From a virus: a DNA stretch of 64,000 bases. Location: positions 27,354-91,353 of the IMG/VR virus record IMGVR_UViG_3300021171_000006; one strand, written 5' to 3'. The notes under the pieces are model-generated. The model searched no databases. It saw only the letters and a list, made by a program, of their open reading frames with translations, and had not been told where the DNA came from. Numbering within the stretch: position 1 is the stretch's first letter; every line of letters begins with the position of its first letter. A program made the translations under genes and the position numbers. Positions 53,516 through 62,212 of this stretch are shown piece by piece.

Positions 53516-55461
53516 ACTAGGCCGCGATCTTCCATCCAAGATGACGGGACGTAAGGATTTTCGGCTCGTTCTTCTGCCGTTCTGAAAAAATCGTAAACCA
53601 TCCGCCGAACGATGGTTCCCATCACGGTCGTCTCGCCGGCCTCGGCGGCGCTCACGTTCTCGTAGGTCGCCCCTTCCTGTAGAAGCGAGTTCCGTAGGTG
53701 GTCGATCCACGCCCGGTTCGCCAGCGCGGCGGCAAACACCCGGTCATCCTTTTGCTTGCCCGGCGCTTCGGGGGCGATGTCGGAGCGGGTCTGCCGCATC
53801 GTGCTCATTTCGTCGAGCAGCGGCATCGAGCGGATATCGAGAACGTCGGTGGTGAACGAATCGCGGAATTGGTTCATCAACTCCATCTTCGTCCGCCAGG
53901 TCGTTTCGAAATTTAACACATAGCCCGCCCCCATGCTGTCGGGCCGGTGGTAGAGATACCAGCGCGCTTGGTCGAGGAAGTCCTCCCATTCGAGGCCGCG
54001 CACCCTGTTCGCGTAGATCTCGGCGCGCAGCCGCTCCTTCAGCTGGTCGAACTCGCGCATGATGGCCCGGCCTGGCCCACCTAATTCGACGTTGACCACG
54101 CAGTTGCGATAGGCCCCGGCGAGATAGGCCAGTATCCACGCCGCCTGGTGGGTTTCGAGGTCGGCGTCGGCGAACTCGGCGCATTGCACGAGACGGTCGG
54201 CATACGCTCGCCAAACGGAGATTGCTGAACGATCCGCCCACTCTGTGCGTCCGTAAGCCGGATCGCAGCCGATAACGTAGATCCCCTCCGGGTGCGGCTC
54301 ATGCCAGACGCGGAGCGTCACCTGGTCAATGAGGGCGGCGTCGATCACCTCGCTCATCTCGGTCTGGAAGATGTTGGTGCCGATGTTGAACGTGTATCCC
54401 CGGAAATAGATCGCCTCGGGGTTCTCGTGATCGGTGTGGGCAAGGCGCTGCCGGCGATCGATGTCCTCCGCCCATTTCTGGATCACCCGGCTCAGGAAGA
54501 ACGAATACCCCTGGACCTGAAAGGCTTGGGTCTCGGTCCAGGGTTGCGACGCCTCTAATGAGCCATCGGCCAGCGCGCGGTCGGATTGACGCCAGCGATA
54601 CCATGCCAGCTGCTCCATCGAGACCGAGTAGCCGTACATCTGCGCGACCTGGCGGATCAGTTCGCCCTCTTCGGCGTTTGGCATGATCGTGCCGAAAAGA
54701 CGGAACCGGCGATCGGTGCGTTCGATGCGGTTTTGCGGCTTTGCCCACCAGCCGATAAAGCAGGTGCGCTTCGTGTACGGATCGTCCTTCGCCGAGATCC
54801 ACATATCGTGCCACGGCGTTCCGTGCCCATAGGCGCGCGACTCAAAGATGAACAGCCGATCAGGGTGGCCCTGCGAGAGGGTTTCGCGGAAGCTGTCGAT
54901 ACCTTCCTGCGTCCCGTAAGCCCCGACCTCGCTGCACCACGCAAGGACATAGCCCTTCGAGTCGGCCCAGCTTTTCTTGTGCTGACCGGCGACCAGGAAA
55001 TCGAGCCGCGCGCCGTTCGAGAAACTCATATAGAACCGGTTGTCCTTGACGATCTCAAACGAAGAGCCAAGAAAATCCTCGGGGAAGGATTCCATCATCT
55101 TGTTGATTTGATCGCGGAACCCGGCAGAGTTCTTGTCGTCATCGGCGACAAGGCATCCAATAATACGGGGGTGGACTGCGAGCCAGAAAATGAGGATGGC
55201 CAGGCCGATCGTGGTCAGACCAAGCTGCCGGCTCTTGAGATTGTAGAATTCGTGGATGTCGTCTTCGAGGGCGTCGCATAGCGCTTCAAGGAACATCTGC
55301 TGCGACAGCCAAAGGTCAAGATCCGAGCCGCCGCGCTCGTCGTCGATGCTCTCGGATTCCTTGGACTGGATGCGCAGCTTCGAGATGAACTCAAGCAGCA
55401 GCGGCAGCCATTTCTGCTTTTTCGCCTTCTTCCGCAGTGATGGGGTGAGTTTTGTCGCCAT
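53512..55461 (-). CDS. terL: Terminase large subunit
   Basis: 649 aa. ATPase part: KSRQLGLTT (residues 76-84, Walker A-like), with LVADDD following; nuclease part: YVIGCDPAYGRTEWADRSAI with catalytic Asp, then ELGGPG and DDRVFAAALANRAW. It cuts and pumps DNA into the prohead. Converges with 52202. No small terminase is obvious nearby. Confidence 0.85.
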   Translation of the reverse strand: MATKLTPSLRKKAKKQKWLPLLLEFISKLRIQSKESESIDDERGGSDLDLWLSQQMFLEALCDALEDDIHEFYNLKSRQLGLTTIGLAILIFWLAVHPRIIGCLVADDDKNSAGFRDQINKMMESFPEDFLGSSFEIVKDNRFYMSFSNGARLDFLVAGQHKKSWADSKGYVLAWCSEVGAYGTQEGIDSFRETLSQGHPDRLFIFESRAYGHGTPWHDMWISAKDDPYTKRTCFIGWWAKPQNRIERTDRRFRLFGTIMPNAEEGELIRQVAQMYGYSVSMEQLAWYRWRQSDRALADGSLEASQPWTETQAFQVQGYSFFLSRVIQKWAEDIDRRQRLAHTDHENPEAIYFRGYTFNIGTNIFQTEMSEVIDAALIDQVTLRVWHEPHPEGIYVIGCDPAYGRTEWADRSAISVWRAYADRLVQCAEFADADLETHQAAWILAYLAGAYRNCVVNVELGGPGRAIMREFDQLKERLRAEIYANRVRGLEWEDFLDQARWYLYHRPDSMGAGYVLNFETTWRTKMELMNQFRDSFTTDVLDIRSMPLLDEMSTMRQTRSDIAPEAPGKQKDDRVFAAALANRAWIDHLRNSLLQEGATYENVSAAEAGETTVMGTIVRRMVYDFFRTAEERAENPYVPSSWMEDRGLV

Positions 55462-55464
55462 GGA

Positions 55465-55803
55465 TTACGGGTTGTCGCGCCGCCAGCGCCGAACCTGGTC
55501 GACGCAATCCGGTTCCATGGAGGTGAAGCCAAGCACCAAATAGATATGTAGCGGATCGTCTTCGAAATAGATCTCCATCCCAACCTGGAACTTTGGGATA
55601 AGCGACTGTGCAAATACGCCGTCGGTGTAGGGCGGCAAGGCTTCCCCACTGAAGGGATGCCGAGAGACCCCCATGGGGACATCATCGCCTACCGGCCGAT
55701 GCTGATAGGCCCCCTCGTTAACGACCTCACGTTCCGCCCTCAACTCAGCAAGTCGAGAGGAAATGCTGTCGTAATCGTTAACCAAAACGGGAAGGTTGGA
55801 CAT
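55465..55803 (-). CDS. Hypothetical protein between portal and terminase (112 aa)
   Basis: Helical N-part (SNLPVLVNDYDSISSRLAEL), then a beta-rich C-part (FQVGMEIYFEDDPLHIYLVL, GFTSME). Directly between portal and terminase genes on the same strand, so perhaps a packaging or connector part. Not recognised. Confidence 0.5.
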   Translation of the reverse strand: MSNLPVLVNDYDSISSRLAELRAEREVVNEGAYQHRPVGDDVPMGVSRHPFSGEALPPYTDGVFAQSLIPKFQVGMEIYFEDDPLHIYLVLGFTSMEPDCVDQVRRWRRDNP

Positions 55804-55815
55804 GGCGTTACCCTA

Positions 55816-57684
55816 TCAGTGGCGCCGGCCGCCGTGCTGCCCCTTCTCCAGCATTTGCGGATGGGCCTGGATAAAGGCGGCGTGCTCGGCCTCGCGTGTT
55901 TCGAGCGCTTCGACGAGCTCGTCCTCGCGGGGCGGGTGGGTCAATTCTATCGTCTCCCGCGGACTGACCGCCTGGAGCTTCGCCAGCGCGAAGATCAGAT
56001 CACGCGCCTCTTTGCTGAACATCGGCGATGAGGAATGAGCGTCGACCGATACGCGCTGGTTGTCGTCGAGTTGGGCGAGCACGAAGGGGATGGGGACGAG
56101 ACCGGGGGCCGGCGGCTCGTAGATATCCGCGTCCAGCTTTTGCCCTTTCCACAACCCGGCATACTTCTCAGGAACCCAGGCGACCATCTCCTCGCCGGAT
56201 TTCACCTTCAGTATATCGAGAGCAAGCCCAGCTACCGCGTCGACGCAGCGCTCAGCGGCGAGCGCCTTGTCCTTGAACCTGGGGCTCGCCATGCGAACGA
56301 GGGTCTCGGCGTGGGCCTGCGCCCTGACGCCCGATTCTCCCTCGCCGCGAACCGTCGCCGGCATTCCGCCGATGTCGTTGAACATCTGCATCAACTCATG
56401 CAGCGAGCGCCACGAGTCGGCGGGGACCGTTGTAGCAAGGGCCTGAGCCTTTGCGTTTGGGTTCTGATCGGTCAGATACCCGCCGGGCTTGTTCTGCTTG
56501 GCATAGAGGTTCTGGTTGATCGACGAGCCCGAGATAAGGCGAGGCGGGTTTTCCTCCTTCCGGAGCATCTTGTTGATGCCGTCCATGCGCCTGTTGAGGG
56601 CCGCCTGGATCGATCCGACGATCCGAATTTCGGAGTCTCCCCAGAAATATTTCGGCATGCGGTCGATGCAGAATTCAACGAACGGGTGCCGGCCGCGCAG
56701 CGGGTTGTTCTCGCGCTTCCGCTTGGCCTCGGCCTCCTCGTCGCTACCGCTCCGTCGCCCGGGTTGCACCGGGACGCCTGGCTGGAAATTGTCGGCGAGC
56801 GCGTTGTAGAGCATCTTGTTGGGGATGAGGACGCAATCGGGGCCGACCAGCTGGATCGTTACCCAATCGTCGACGGCGCTGTCCCACACCCATAATTCAT
56901 CGAGTGCGATGAGGTTGACGCGCGTCTCCGGCGAAAGTTGCGGCTGCGGCGCGGTGAGCCAATCGACGATCCCGCGATTGCTCTTTTGTCCGGGGATCGG
57001 CGCGCCCGACACCTGATAGGGATAGAGGCCGCCGAGCATGACCATCCGTGTCGTGGCGTAGTTGTCGACCTCGCCACGGTCTTTCCCCGGTGCGCCGATC
57101 AGGTATTGTTTCGCCGCTTGGAGGATCGCCTTCTCCTTGCGCGGCACCATCTTCAGATACGTCACCCTGTCGCGGAAATCGTCGAAGGTGATCCATGTCC
57201 GGTGAAAGAATGCCTTCTGAGAGGCCAGGGTTGGGCGTCCTTCCTCCAATACCCCAAACTGCTCCGGCATGATGAGGCGCGGCTCAAGCCCACTCTTCGT
57301 CGAGTGCAATTCGATAAAGGTCTTGCCCTTGATGAGCGCCCAGAGAACGGCGTCCTCGATCATCGAATCGCAATCGGAGCGGCGAAATTCGAGATTGAGT
57401 TCAGCCGCGGCGGCGTGACCAAGAGCGCGCTCGATGGGGCCGGCGCGCCCATGCGGGGCAACATTGAGCTTCAGTTCGATCGGGCTGTAGATCATCGACG
57501 CCAGATCGTCGATGTAGGCGTAGGTCTTTTTGTAGATCTGCGGCGCCCCGTCGGCGGAGCCGGTCAGGAAAACGTTCTGGTACATCGCCCCGCGCTCTAG
57601 GCGGGACTGCATGGAAACCGCACAGCGGCCGATCAACTCCGTCGCAAAGTCGCCGATCTCGGTGAGTTTGGTGGGAACGAACAT
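55816..57684 (-). CDS. Portal protein
   Basis: 622 aa. Starts with a helical clip/stem-type region (IGDFATELIGRCAVSMQSRL), then wing-like beta parts (FGVLEEGRPTLASQKAFFHR), with QAALNRRMDGINKMLRKEEN, MASPRFKDKALAAERCVDAV and a long C-terminal helix typical of portals. The size and place beside the terminase support the call; no signature motif exists for the family. Confidence 0.75.
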   Translation of the reverse strand: MFVPTKLTEIGDFATELIGRCAVSMQSRLERGAMYQNVFLTGSADGAPQIYKKTYAYIDDLASMIYSPIELKLNVAPHGRAGPIERALGHAAAAELNLEFRRSDCDSMIEDAVLWALIKGKTFIELHSTKSGLEPRLIMPEQFGVLEEGRPTLASQKAFFHRTWITFDDFRDRVTYLKMVPRKEKAILQAAKQYLIGAPGKDRGEVDNYATTRMVMLGGLYPYQVSGAPIPGQKSNRGIVDWLTAPQPQLSPETRVNLIALDELWVWDSAVDDWVTIQLVGPDCVLIPNKMLYNALADNFQPGVPVQPGRRSGSDEEAEAKRKRENNPLRGRHPFVEFCIDRMPKYFWGDSEIRIVGSIQAALNRRMDGINKMLRKEENPPRLISGSSINQNLYAKQNKPGGYLTDQNPNAKAQALATTVPADSWRSLHELMQMFNDIGGMPATVRGEGESGVRAQAHAETLVRMASPRFKDKALAAERCVDAVAGLALDILKVKSGEEMVAWVPEKYAGLWKGQKLDADIYEPPAPGLVPIPFVLAQLDDNQRVSVDAHSSSPMFSKEARDLIFALAKLQAVSPRETIELTHPPREDELVEALETREAEHAAFIQAHPQMLEKGQHGGRRH

Positions 57685-57912
57685 TTATCGGAGCCGCCAC
57701 CCCCAACTGCCGCCAGTTCGCCCGGCAGGGAACCCACGTCGGGCCAATTCCTCGATGGTGAGCGACCAATTCAACCGGGGGCGGGGTAATAACCAGAGAT
57801 GCCAAGCAACCCTGTGCGTTGCACCGATGATACCCACGACAAGCGGAGGATAGCGCTCAATGATCAGGCCGAGTTCAAGGCCAAGGAAGTTCGATGTAAA
57901 GCCGCAGCGCAT
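57685..57912 (-). CDS. Small basic protein upstream of portal (75 aa)
   Basis: Starts ATG 57912 and ends directly before portal ATG (TAAATG). LELGLIIERYPPLVVGIIGA and VAWHLWLLPRPRLNWSLT, one likely membrane-type segment. I recall similar proteins in related phages. Confidence 0.5.
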   Translation of the reverse strand: MRCGFTSNFLGLELGLIIERYPPLVVGIIGATHRVAWHLWLLPRPRLNWSLTIEELARRGFPAGRTGGSWGWRLR

Positions 57913-57917
57913 GCCGA

Positions 57918-58490
57918 TCAGCCCCGAGGCGGGCCGTTACCGGCGACAATCCGTATCGGCGGTTGGATCTGCTCGCGCACCTCCGGCGATGCCGAGTGCA
58001 GATTTTCGACCGGCTGGTATCCTTGCGGTTGCCGGAAAGCCCCGGACAGAGCGGCCCGGCGCAGGAAGGCGGGGCTGAGCGTCGCCTTGTCGGGTAGGCC
58101 TGGATGCCGCTTGCGACCGCCGACGAAGAAACTGTCGGCTTGCTGCTGTAGTGCCGGGGCCAGCTTTGGTGCCGCCGTCTCGCTGGGTCGGACATCGGTG
58201 CGCAGGTCGGTCATGCCGTAATCCTGCATGACGATTTTCGCGGTCTCGTCGATCGCCTTCACTTGTAGGGACGCGCCGATGGTCGCTGGGGCGCGGGCGA
58301 TCGAGAGATCCATCCCGATCGGGGCTTGGATATGGCCGCAATCAAGATTGGGGCATTTGGGCGTACCGTTCATTTCGAGGCGGAAAGCGGCGTCCTCATC
58401 GGGCGTGCGTCCCTCGCCGGCCCTGACGCTGGTGCCTTTCCAGCGCATCCCGCACGCGGAGCATTGGAAAATTGGCCGGTAACGCTGCAT
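57918..58490 (-). CDS. Zinc-ribbon structural-region protein (190 aa)
   Basis: Starts ATG 58490 (TGATG). FQCSACGMRWKGTS ... CPNLDCGH is a full zinc ribbon; the C-part is Ala/Gln/Pro-rich and helical. Ends 6 bases before the next gene. Not recognised further. Confidence 0.55.
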   Translation of the reverse strand: MQRYRPIFQCSACGMRWKGTSVRAGEGRTPDEDAAFRLEMNGTPKCPNLDCGHIQAPIGMDLSIARAPATIGASLQVKAIDETAKIVMQDYGMTDLRTDVRPSETAAPKLAPALQQQADSFFVGGRKRHPGLPDKATLSPAFLRRAALSGAFRQPQGYQPVENLHSASPEVREQIQPPIRIVAGNGPPRG

Positions 58491-58828
58491 CAGGCCGCTT
58501 CCTCGGACTTCTCGGGAAAATGCAGTTCGGCCTGGGCCCACTCTCTCCACTCGATCGGGCGCAATTGGACGGCTCCAGCTGTCTCTGCGGCATGCCAGAC
58601 GCCGCCATCGACCCATTCATGGCCGACGCGACGCCGGCTGTTGCGCCAACGGATCGGGCGACCGACTTCCTCTTCGGGTGAAAAGCGCCCCTCGACGATG
58701 CGGTCATGCGGCCCCTCGTCGATCGGTCGCCACGGGTTCTCGACCGCAGCAGGCTCCGATTGGGCTTCTTCAGGCGGCTCGGGCGGGTTTTGTTTCCGGG
58801 GCGGCGGTGAGGTCCGGTGGCTGTCCAT
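58490..58828 (-). CDS. Pro/Glu-rich hypothetical protein (112 aa)
   Basis: Disordered N-part (PPPRKQNPPEPPEEAQSEPA), then a compact Trp-rich end (HEWVDGGVWHAAETAGAVQL, RPIEWREWAQAELHFPE). Overlaps the next gene upstream by 59 bases. Confidence 0.5.
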   Translation of the reverse strand: MDSHRTSPPPRKQNPPEPPEEAQSEPAAVENPWRPIDEGPHDRIVEGRFSPEEEVGRPIRWRNSRRRVGHEWVDGGVWHAAETAGAVQLRPIEWREWAQAELHFPEKSEEAA

Positions 58829-59294
58829 AAGGAGTCATCCCGTGATTTATTGCTGCCATCGCGAGTGCCAAAATGCGATTTGGCTCTTTTTCGCCTTGGT
58901 CGTAGACCTTGAGTTGCCTTATCGAATAACCTAGAACGCGAGCGGCCTCTGCTTGTGTCAGATTATGCCCCAACCGCCAAGCACGGAATTTTGACACCGG
59001 CTCTGACGATCGATTTATAGGTTTTGAAAATATTGCCGAGCGATCGATATCGACGTTTGGGTCGATGATAAGCATGGTTTCATCGTATCGAAACCATTCT
59101 CCACGTAATAGTAAATGTCTGTAATGGAAATGCAGTAATTTTTCTGTTGTGCGGTCCCCGTCTGATATTATCCTAACAATAATCAATTGCTCAGGAACAT
59201 AGGTTTGGATGTCTCGTATCCGAGACGCCGGCACTTTGGCGAACCCAATTTTCACGGGGCCATCTTCGCCGCGCCGGATAAAGTAGACGCTCAT
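58770..59294 (-). CDS. T5orf172/MUG113 nuclease domain fused to XRE HTH
   Basis: 174 aa from ATG 59294. Residues 1-85: SVYFIRRGEDGPVKIGFAKV, FHYRHLLLRGEWFRYDETML, the GIY-YIG-type T5orf172/MUG113 pattern with (R)GEWF. Residues 105-150: FRAWRLGHNLTQAEAARVLG, YSIRQLKVYDQGEK, an XRE HTH. The DNA is much more AT-rich than around it, suggesting import. It heads the minus packaging run. Confidence 0.75.
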   Translation of the reverse strand: MSVYFIRRGEDGPVKIGFAKVPASRIRDIQTYVPEQLIIVRIISDGDRTTEKLLHFHYRHLLLRGEWFRYDETMLIIDPNVDIDRSAIFSKPINRSSEPVSKFRAWRLGHNLTQAEAARVLGYSIRQLKVYDQGEKEPNRILALAMAAINHGMTPYGQPPDLTAAPETKPARAA

Positions 59295-59356
59295 AGCAAC
59301 GCTATTATCACGAAAGGTGCGGAATATCGAAGGGAAGAAACTGCACCTTTGGCCAA

Positions 59357-59362
59357 TTGACA
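59357..59362 (+). promoter_or_regulatory. Possible -35 box at the divergent junction
   Basis: TTGACA occurs in the AT-rich gap between the minus packaging genes and the plus assembly genes. No clear -10 at 16-18 bases. Divergent promoters are expected here. Confidence 0.25.
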
Positions 59363-59434
59363 ATGGACGGCACCGAAATAGCCCCTACTGTGATCTACGC
59401 CCGACGTGGGCTTATCCCTGATCAGGAGGATCAC

Positions 59435-59488
59435 ATGATTCGCTATCGCGGCAAGCGGCACATGGGCCGCCACTCGAAGCGCAAGTAG
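59435..59488 (+). CDS. Tiny very basic peptide (17 aa)
   Basis: ATG 59435 lies 5 bases after AGGAGG. MIRYRGKRHMGRHSKRK is nearly all Arg/Lys/His and resembles protamine-like or DNA-condensing tiny phage proteins. Ends 64 bases before the next gene, with an inverted repeat between. Confidence 0.5.
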   Translation: MIRYRGKRHMGRHSKRK

Positions 59489-59503
59489 CTTCAACGCAGG
59501 AAC

Positions 59504-59540
59504 GCGCGGGCCGCACGCCCCTTCAGCTAGCGACCCGCGC
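59504..59540 (+). repeat. 7-bp inverted repeat, possible leader hairpin
   Basis: GCGCGGG (59504-59510) and CCCGCGC (59534-59540) with a 23-base loop, ending 11 bases before the start at 59552. It could limit ribosome access or be a terminator of the small peptide transcript. No U-run. Confidence 0.3.
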
Positions 59541-59551
59541 ACCTCCGCCTC

Positions 59552-60046
59552 GTGCCTGATCCCATTTCTCTTCCGACTGCCGGCCCGCCGAGTGCGGCGG
59601 GTGGCGCAGGTGGCCCGCAAGGCCTTATGGCGCTGCTACAGGCGCGCCAAGCCGCTGGCGGTGCCCCAGGCGGGCCTCCCGGTCCCGGCGGCCCCGTCTC
59701 CCCTCCAGGTCAACTCGGCGGCGGAACGATGCCAAGCGGCAACGCCGGTCTCGCCGTCAAGGCGATGAGCGATGTCCGCAACGCCGTGACCATGCTGGAA
59801 TCCGCCCTGCCGCATATCCCGATGGGTTCCGAGCTTCACGGCGAAGTGCTGAATGCGACGAAGGGGCTTTTGAAGCACCTCCAGTCCGGCGACCAGAACC
59901 AATCGATCGACTTGATGTCGCTCTTGCAGATGGCGCGCCAGAACGCGCAGTCGCAACCGATGCAGGCATTGATGAAGGCCTATCCCCAAAACCCAGGCGC
60001 GCCGCCGGCTCCCGGAGCGGGTGGCGGCCTAGCCATGGCAGCGTGA
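59552..60046 (+). CDS. Gly/Pro/Ala-rich protein with helical core, possible assembly protein
   Basis: 164 aa from GTG 59552. Low-complexity Gly/Pro N-part, helix KAMSDVRNAVTMLESALPHI, then LNATKGLLKHLQSGDQNQSI and a Gln/Ala-rich end. First of the plus assembly block. Could be a scaffold or internal virion protein. Confidence 0.5.
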   Translation: MPDPISLPTAGPPSAAGGAGGPQGLMALLQARQAAGGAPGGPPGPGGPVSPPGQLGGGTMPSGNAGLAVKAMSDVRNAVTMLESALPHIPMGSELHGEVLNATKGLLKHLQSGDQNQSIDLMSLLQMARQNAQSQPMQALMKAYPQNPGAPPAPGAGGGLAMAA

Positions 60047-60049
60047 ACG

Positions 60050-61342
60050 ATGACGCGAAACTGGCTCTCCTATCCCTCGGCGGAATTCGCCAACTGCACC
60101 GTCTATCTGCCGGACGTGGATAACAACGGGCACGCAATCATGGCCGTCCGTGAGACGATGGACGGTCACAGCGTCATTCTGTTTGCGGGTGGCAACGAAG
60201 TTCCGGTTATGCGGACGGCCAAGACGGTCATGGCCGATCTCGTGCCGCCGCCAGATCCGCCGGTATTCGTCGGGCGGCTCAACCCCGACGCCCCGACCGC
60301 GACATTCTCCGGCGCTGCCGATCCCGGCTCGACGGTCGTTATCCGAGATGGCGCGGTATTGGCCGCGACGGCGCAGACCGATGCGACCGGGCAATGGGAG
60401 ACGACCTCCCCCGTGGACCTCACGCCCGGTCCCCACACGATGATCGCCATCCAGACCGACATCTTCGGCCGTGAGAGTAAGTCGTCCACGCCGTGCCTTC
60501 TTGACGTGCCGGAGCCGAAGCCCTTGCCGGAGCCCCCGACCCTTGTCGTTCCGGAAACCGCAAGCGGCCCAGCAGGCACCCCGATCGCGCTCCCCATTAC
60601 CGCCTCATTGGCGGGGGCCGACGCGAGCGATCCCGACGCCGTGCTGTCGATCGGTATTTTGGGTGTGCCGAGCGACGCCACCCTGTCAGCCGGAACACGC
60701 AACAGCGACGGCAGCTACACGCTGACCGAGCCGCAGCTTTCCGGCCTCACCATCACCACGACAGCGGCGCCCACAGCCTTTCCCCTGTCGGTCTCTGCCG
60801 CCAGCACCTCCCGCGGCAACACCGCAGCGGCCGGCGGCGTCATCAACGTCACCACCAGCGCACCTGTTCCGCTGCCCGCAACCGCCCCGACCATCGCCGA
60901 AAACAAGCCGCTGTCCGTTATCGTCGGGGCCGCAGGGACAATTACCTCGGGCGACTTGAGCGCCAATGAGCCGGGCGCCTCTCCCTCGCAGTTGACCTAC
61001 ACGGTTACCGGTGGACCATCGAACGGCACCCTGCTGAAAGGTGGCTCGCCGGTCACCCAGTTCACTCAAGCTGACATCGACAGTGGAGCTGTCAGCTACC
61101 AGGAGAACGGCAGCGGCGCCACGGCGGACGAGTTCGCTTTCCAGGTCGCCGACCCGGCGGGCGGCACCACAACCGGAACCTTCGGCATCACGATCTCGCC
61201 AGCAGAGCCGGTTACCACCGGGGTTACGGCGACGGCTGGTGGCCCAGGCTTCGCCACCCCGCCTCCCGTGACGATCACCGGTGGGGGCACGACAACTGCG
61301 GCCGATCCCGCCAACCCCGCACCACAACAGCAACCGGAGTAA
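60050..61342 (+). CDS. Ig/cadherin-like beta-domain protein
   Basis: 430 aa. N-part with FANCTVYLPDVDNNGHAIMA; residues about 75-155 a bacterial Ig-like domain (PDAPTATFSGAADPGSTVVI, DATGQWETTSPVDLTPGPHT); residues about 290-375 a cadherin/CSPG-like repeat (GDLSANEPGASPSQLTYTVT, ADIDSGAVSYQENGS, DEFAFQVADPAGGTT). Ends in Gly/Thr/Pro/Gln. Probably displayed on the capsid surface to bind glycans or help assembly. Confidence 0.7.
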   Translation: MTRNWLSYPSAEFANCTVYLPDVDNNGHAIMAVRETMDGHSVILFAGGNEVPVMRTAKTVMADLVPPPDPPVFVGRLNPDAPTATFSGAADPGSTVVIRDGAVLAATAQTDATGQWETTSPVDLTPGPHTMIAIQTDIFGRESKSSTPCLLDVPEPKPLPEPPTLVVPETASGPAGTPIALPITASLAGADASDPDAVLSIGILGVPSDATLSAGTRNSDGSYTLTEPQLSGLTITTTAAPTAFPLSVSAASTSRGNTAAAGGVINVTTSAPVPLPATAPTIAENKPLSVIVGAAGTITSGDLSANEPGASPSQLTYTVTGGPSNGTLLKGGSPVTQFTQADIDSGAVSYQENGSGATADEFAFQVADPAGGTTTGTFGITISPAEPVTTGVTATAGGPGFATPPPVTITGGGTTTAADPANPAPQQQPE

Positions 61343-61348
61343 CGTCCG

Positions 61349-61543
61349 ATGGCCAAGTCAAACTTCCCGGGCCCGTACCCGAACGAAACCACGGAAGACG
61401 ATTCCATGATGGTCCGCCGCCCGTCCGACCACCTGGAGATCGCCTCCCGCCCGTCAACGCTGCGCTCCACCCATGACAAGTCAAAAATCATGGGAATTTC
61501 CCACGTCGGCGACATGAACTCGTCGACCCGGAAGGGCCGCTAA
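61349..61543 (+). CDS. Small hypothetical virion-block protein (64 aa)
   Basis: Polar and basic, with SRPSTLRSTHDKSKIMGIS. Tight spacing to both sides. Not recognised. Confidence 0.5.
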   Translation: MAKSNFPGPYPNETTEDDSMMVRRPSDHLEIASRPSTLRSTHDKSKIMGISHVGDMNSSTRKGR

Positions 61544-61546
61544 CCG

Positions 61547-62212
61547 ATGCCCGATCCGTTCGAGGGGGTCGAGTTCACCCCCGAGCAGAAGAACGAACTC
61601 CTTCTCCTGCGGCGTGGCTTCGCACTGTTGAACTCGGTGTCCGGCGACGTCGATGTGCGCCGCAAATTGCGCGCCGCCAACCCGACCGCCGGCATCTCCG
61701 TTCCCGAGGACGACATCGCCGAGCCGCTCTTGAAGCCGCTGCGCGAACGCCTCGACGCGATCCAGACCGACCACACCGAAACGCTGGCAAAGATCGACGA
61801 GAAAACGGCAGCCTTCGACAGCAAGGTCGCCGAATGGGAGCAGAAGCATAGGGACGCCGCCGATCTCGGTGACCTGCAGAAGAAGATCGCCGCAGCCGCG
61901 AAGCACTACCGGTTCACCGACGAAGGCACCACCGCGCTCATCGAGCACATGAAGACGACCGGCACCGCCGATCCGATGACCGCCGGCGCCTACCTCGTGC
62001 AGAACATGGAGCGCCCGGCCCCGGTGGCCGAGACCGGCCTCGCGCCCGAGCAAGCTCGCCGCAACGGCGCCCCCGACGTTGACCTGTTCAACATCTCGAC
62101 GGGCCAAGACGACGAGTCGATGAAGCTGCTCCACAGCGGACCCAAGGGCGCCGAAAAGTGGATGCAGACCGAGATCAACAAGATCATCGCCGAGGGGCAA
62201 GAAGCAGCCTGA
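61547..62212 (+). CDS. Helical coiled-coil protein, scaffold-like
   Basis: 221 aa. Long helices (AIQTDHTETLAKIDEKTAAF, KVAEWEQKHRDAADLGDLQK) flanked by charged ends, in front of the capsid gene. Position and all-helical look fit a scaffold or head-assembly protein. Its stop shares a base with the HNH start (TGATG). Confidence 0.55.
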   Translation: MPDPFEGVEFTPEQKNELLLLRRGFALLNSVSGDVDVRRKLRAANPTAGISVPEDDIAEPLLKPLRERLDAIQTDHTETLAKIDEKTAAFDSKVAEWEQKHRDAADLGDLQKKIAAAAKHYRFTDEGTTALIEHMKTTGTADPMTAGAYLVQNMERPAPVAETGLAPEQARRNGAPDVDLFNISTGQDDESMKLLHSGPKGAEKWMQTEINKIIAEGQEAA

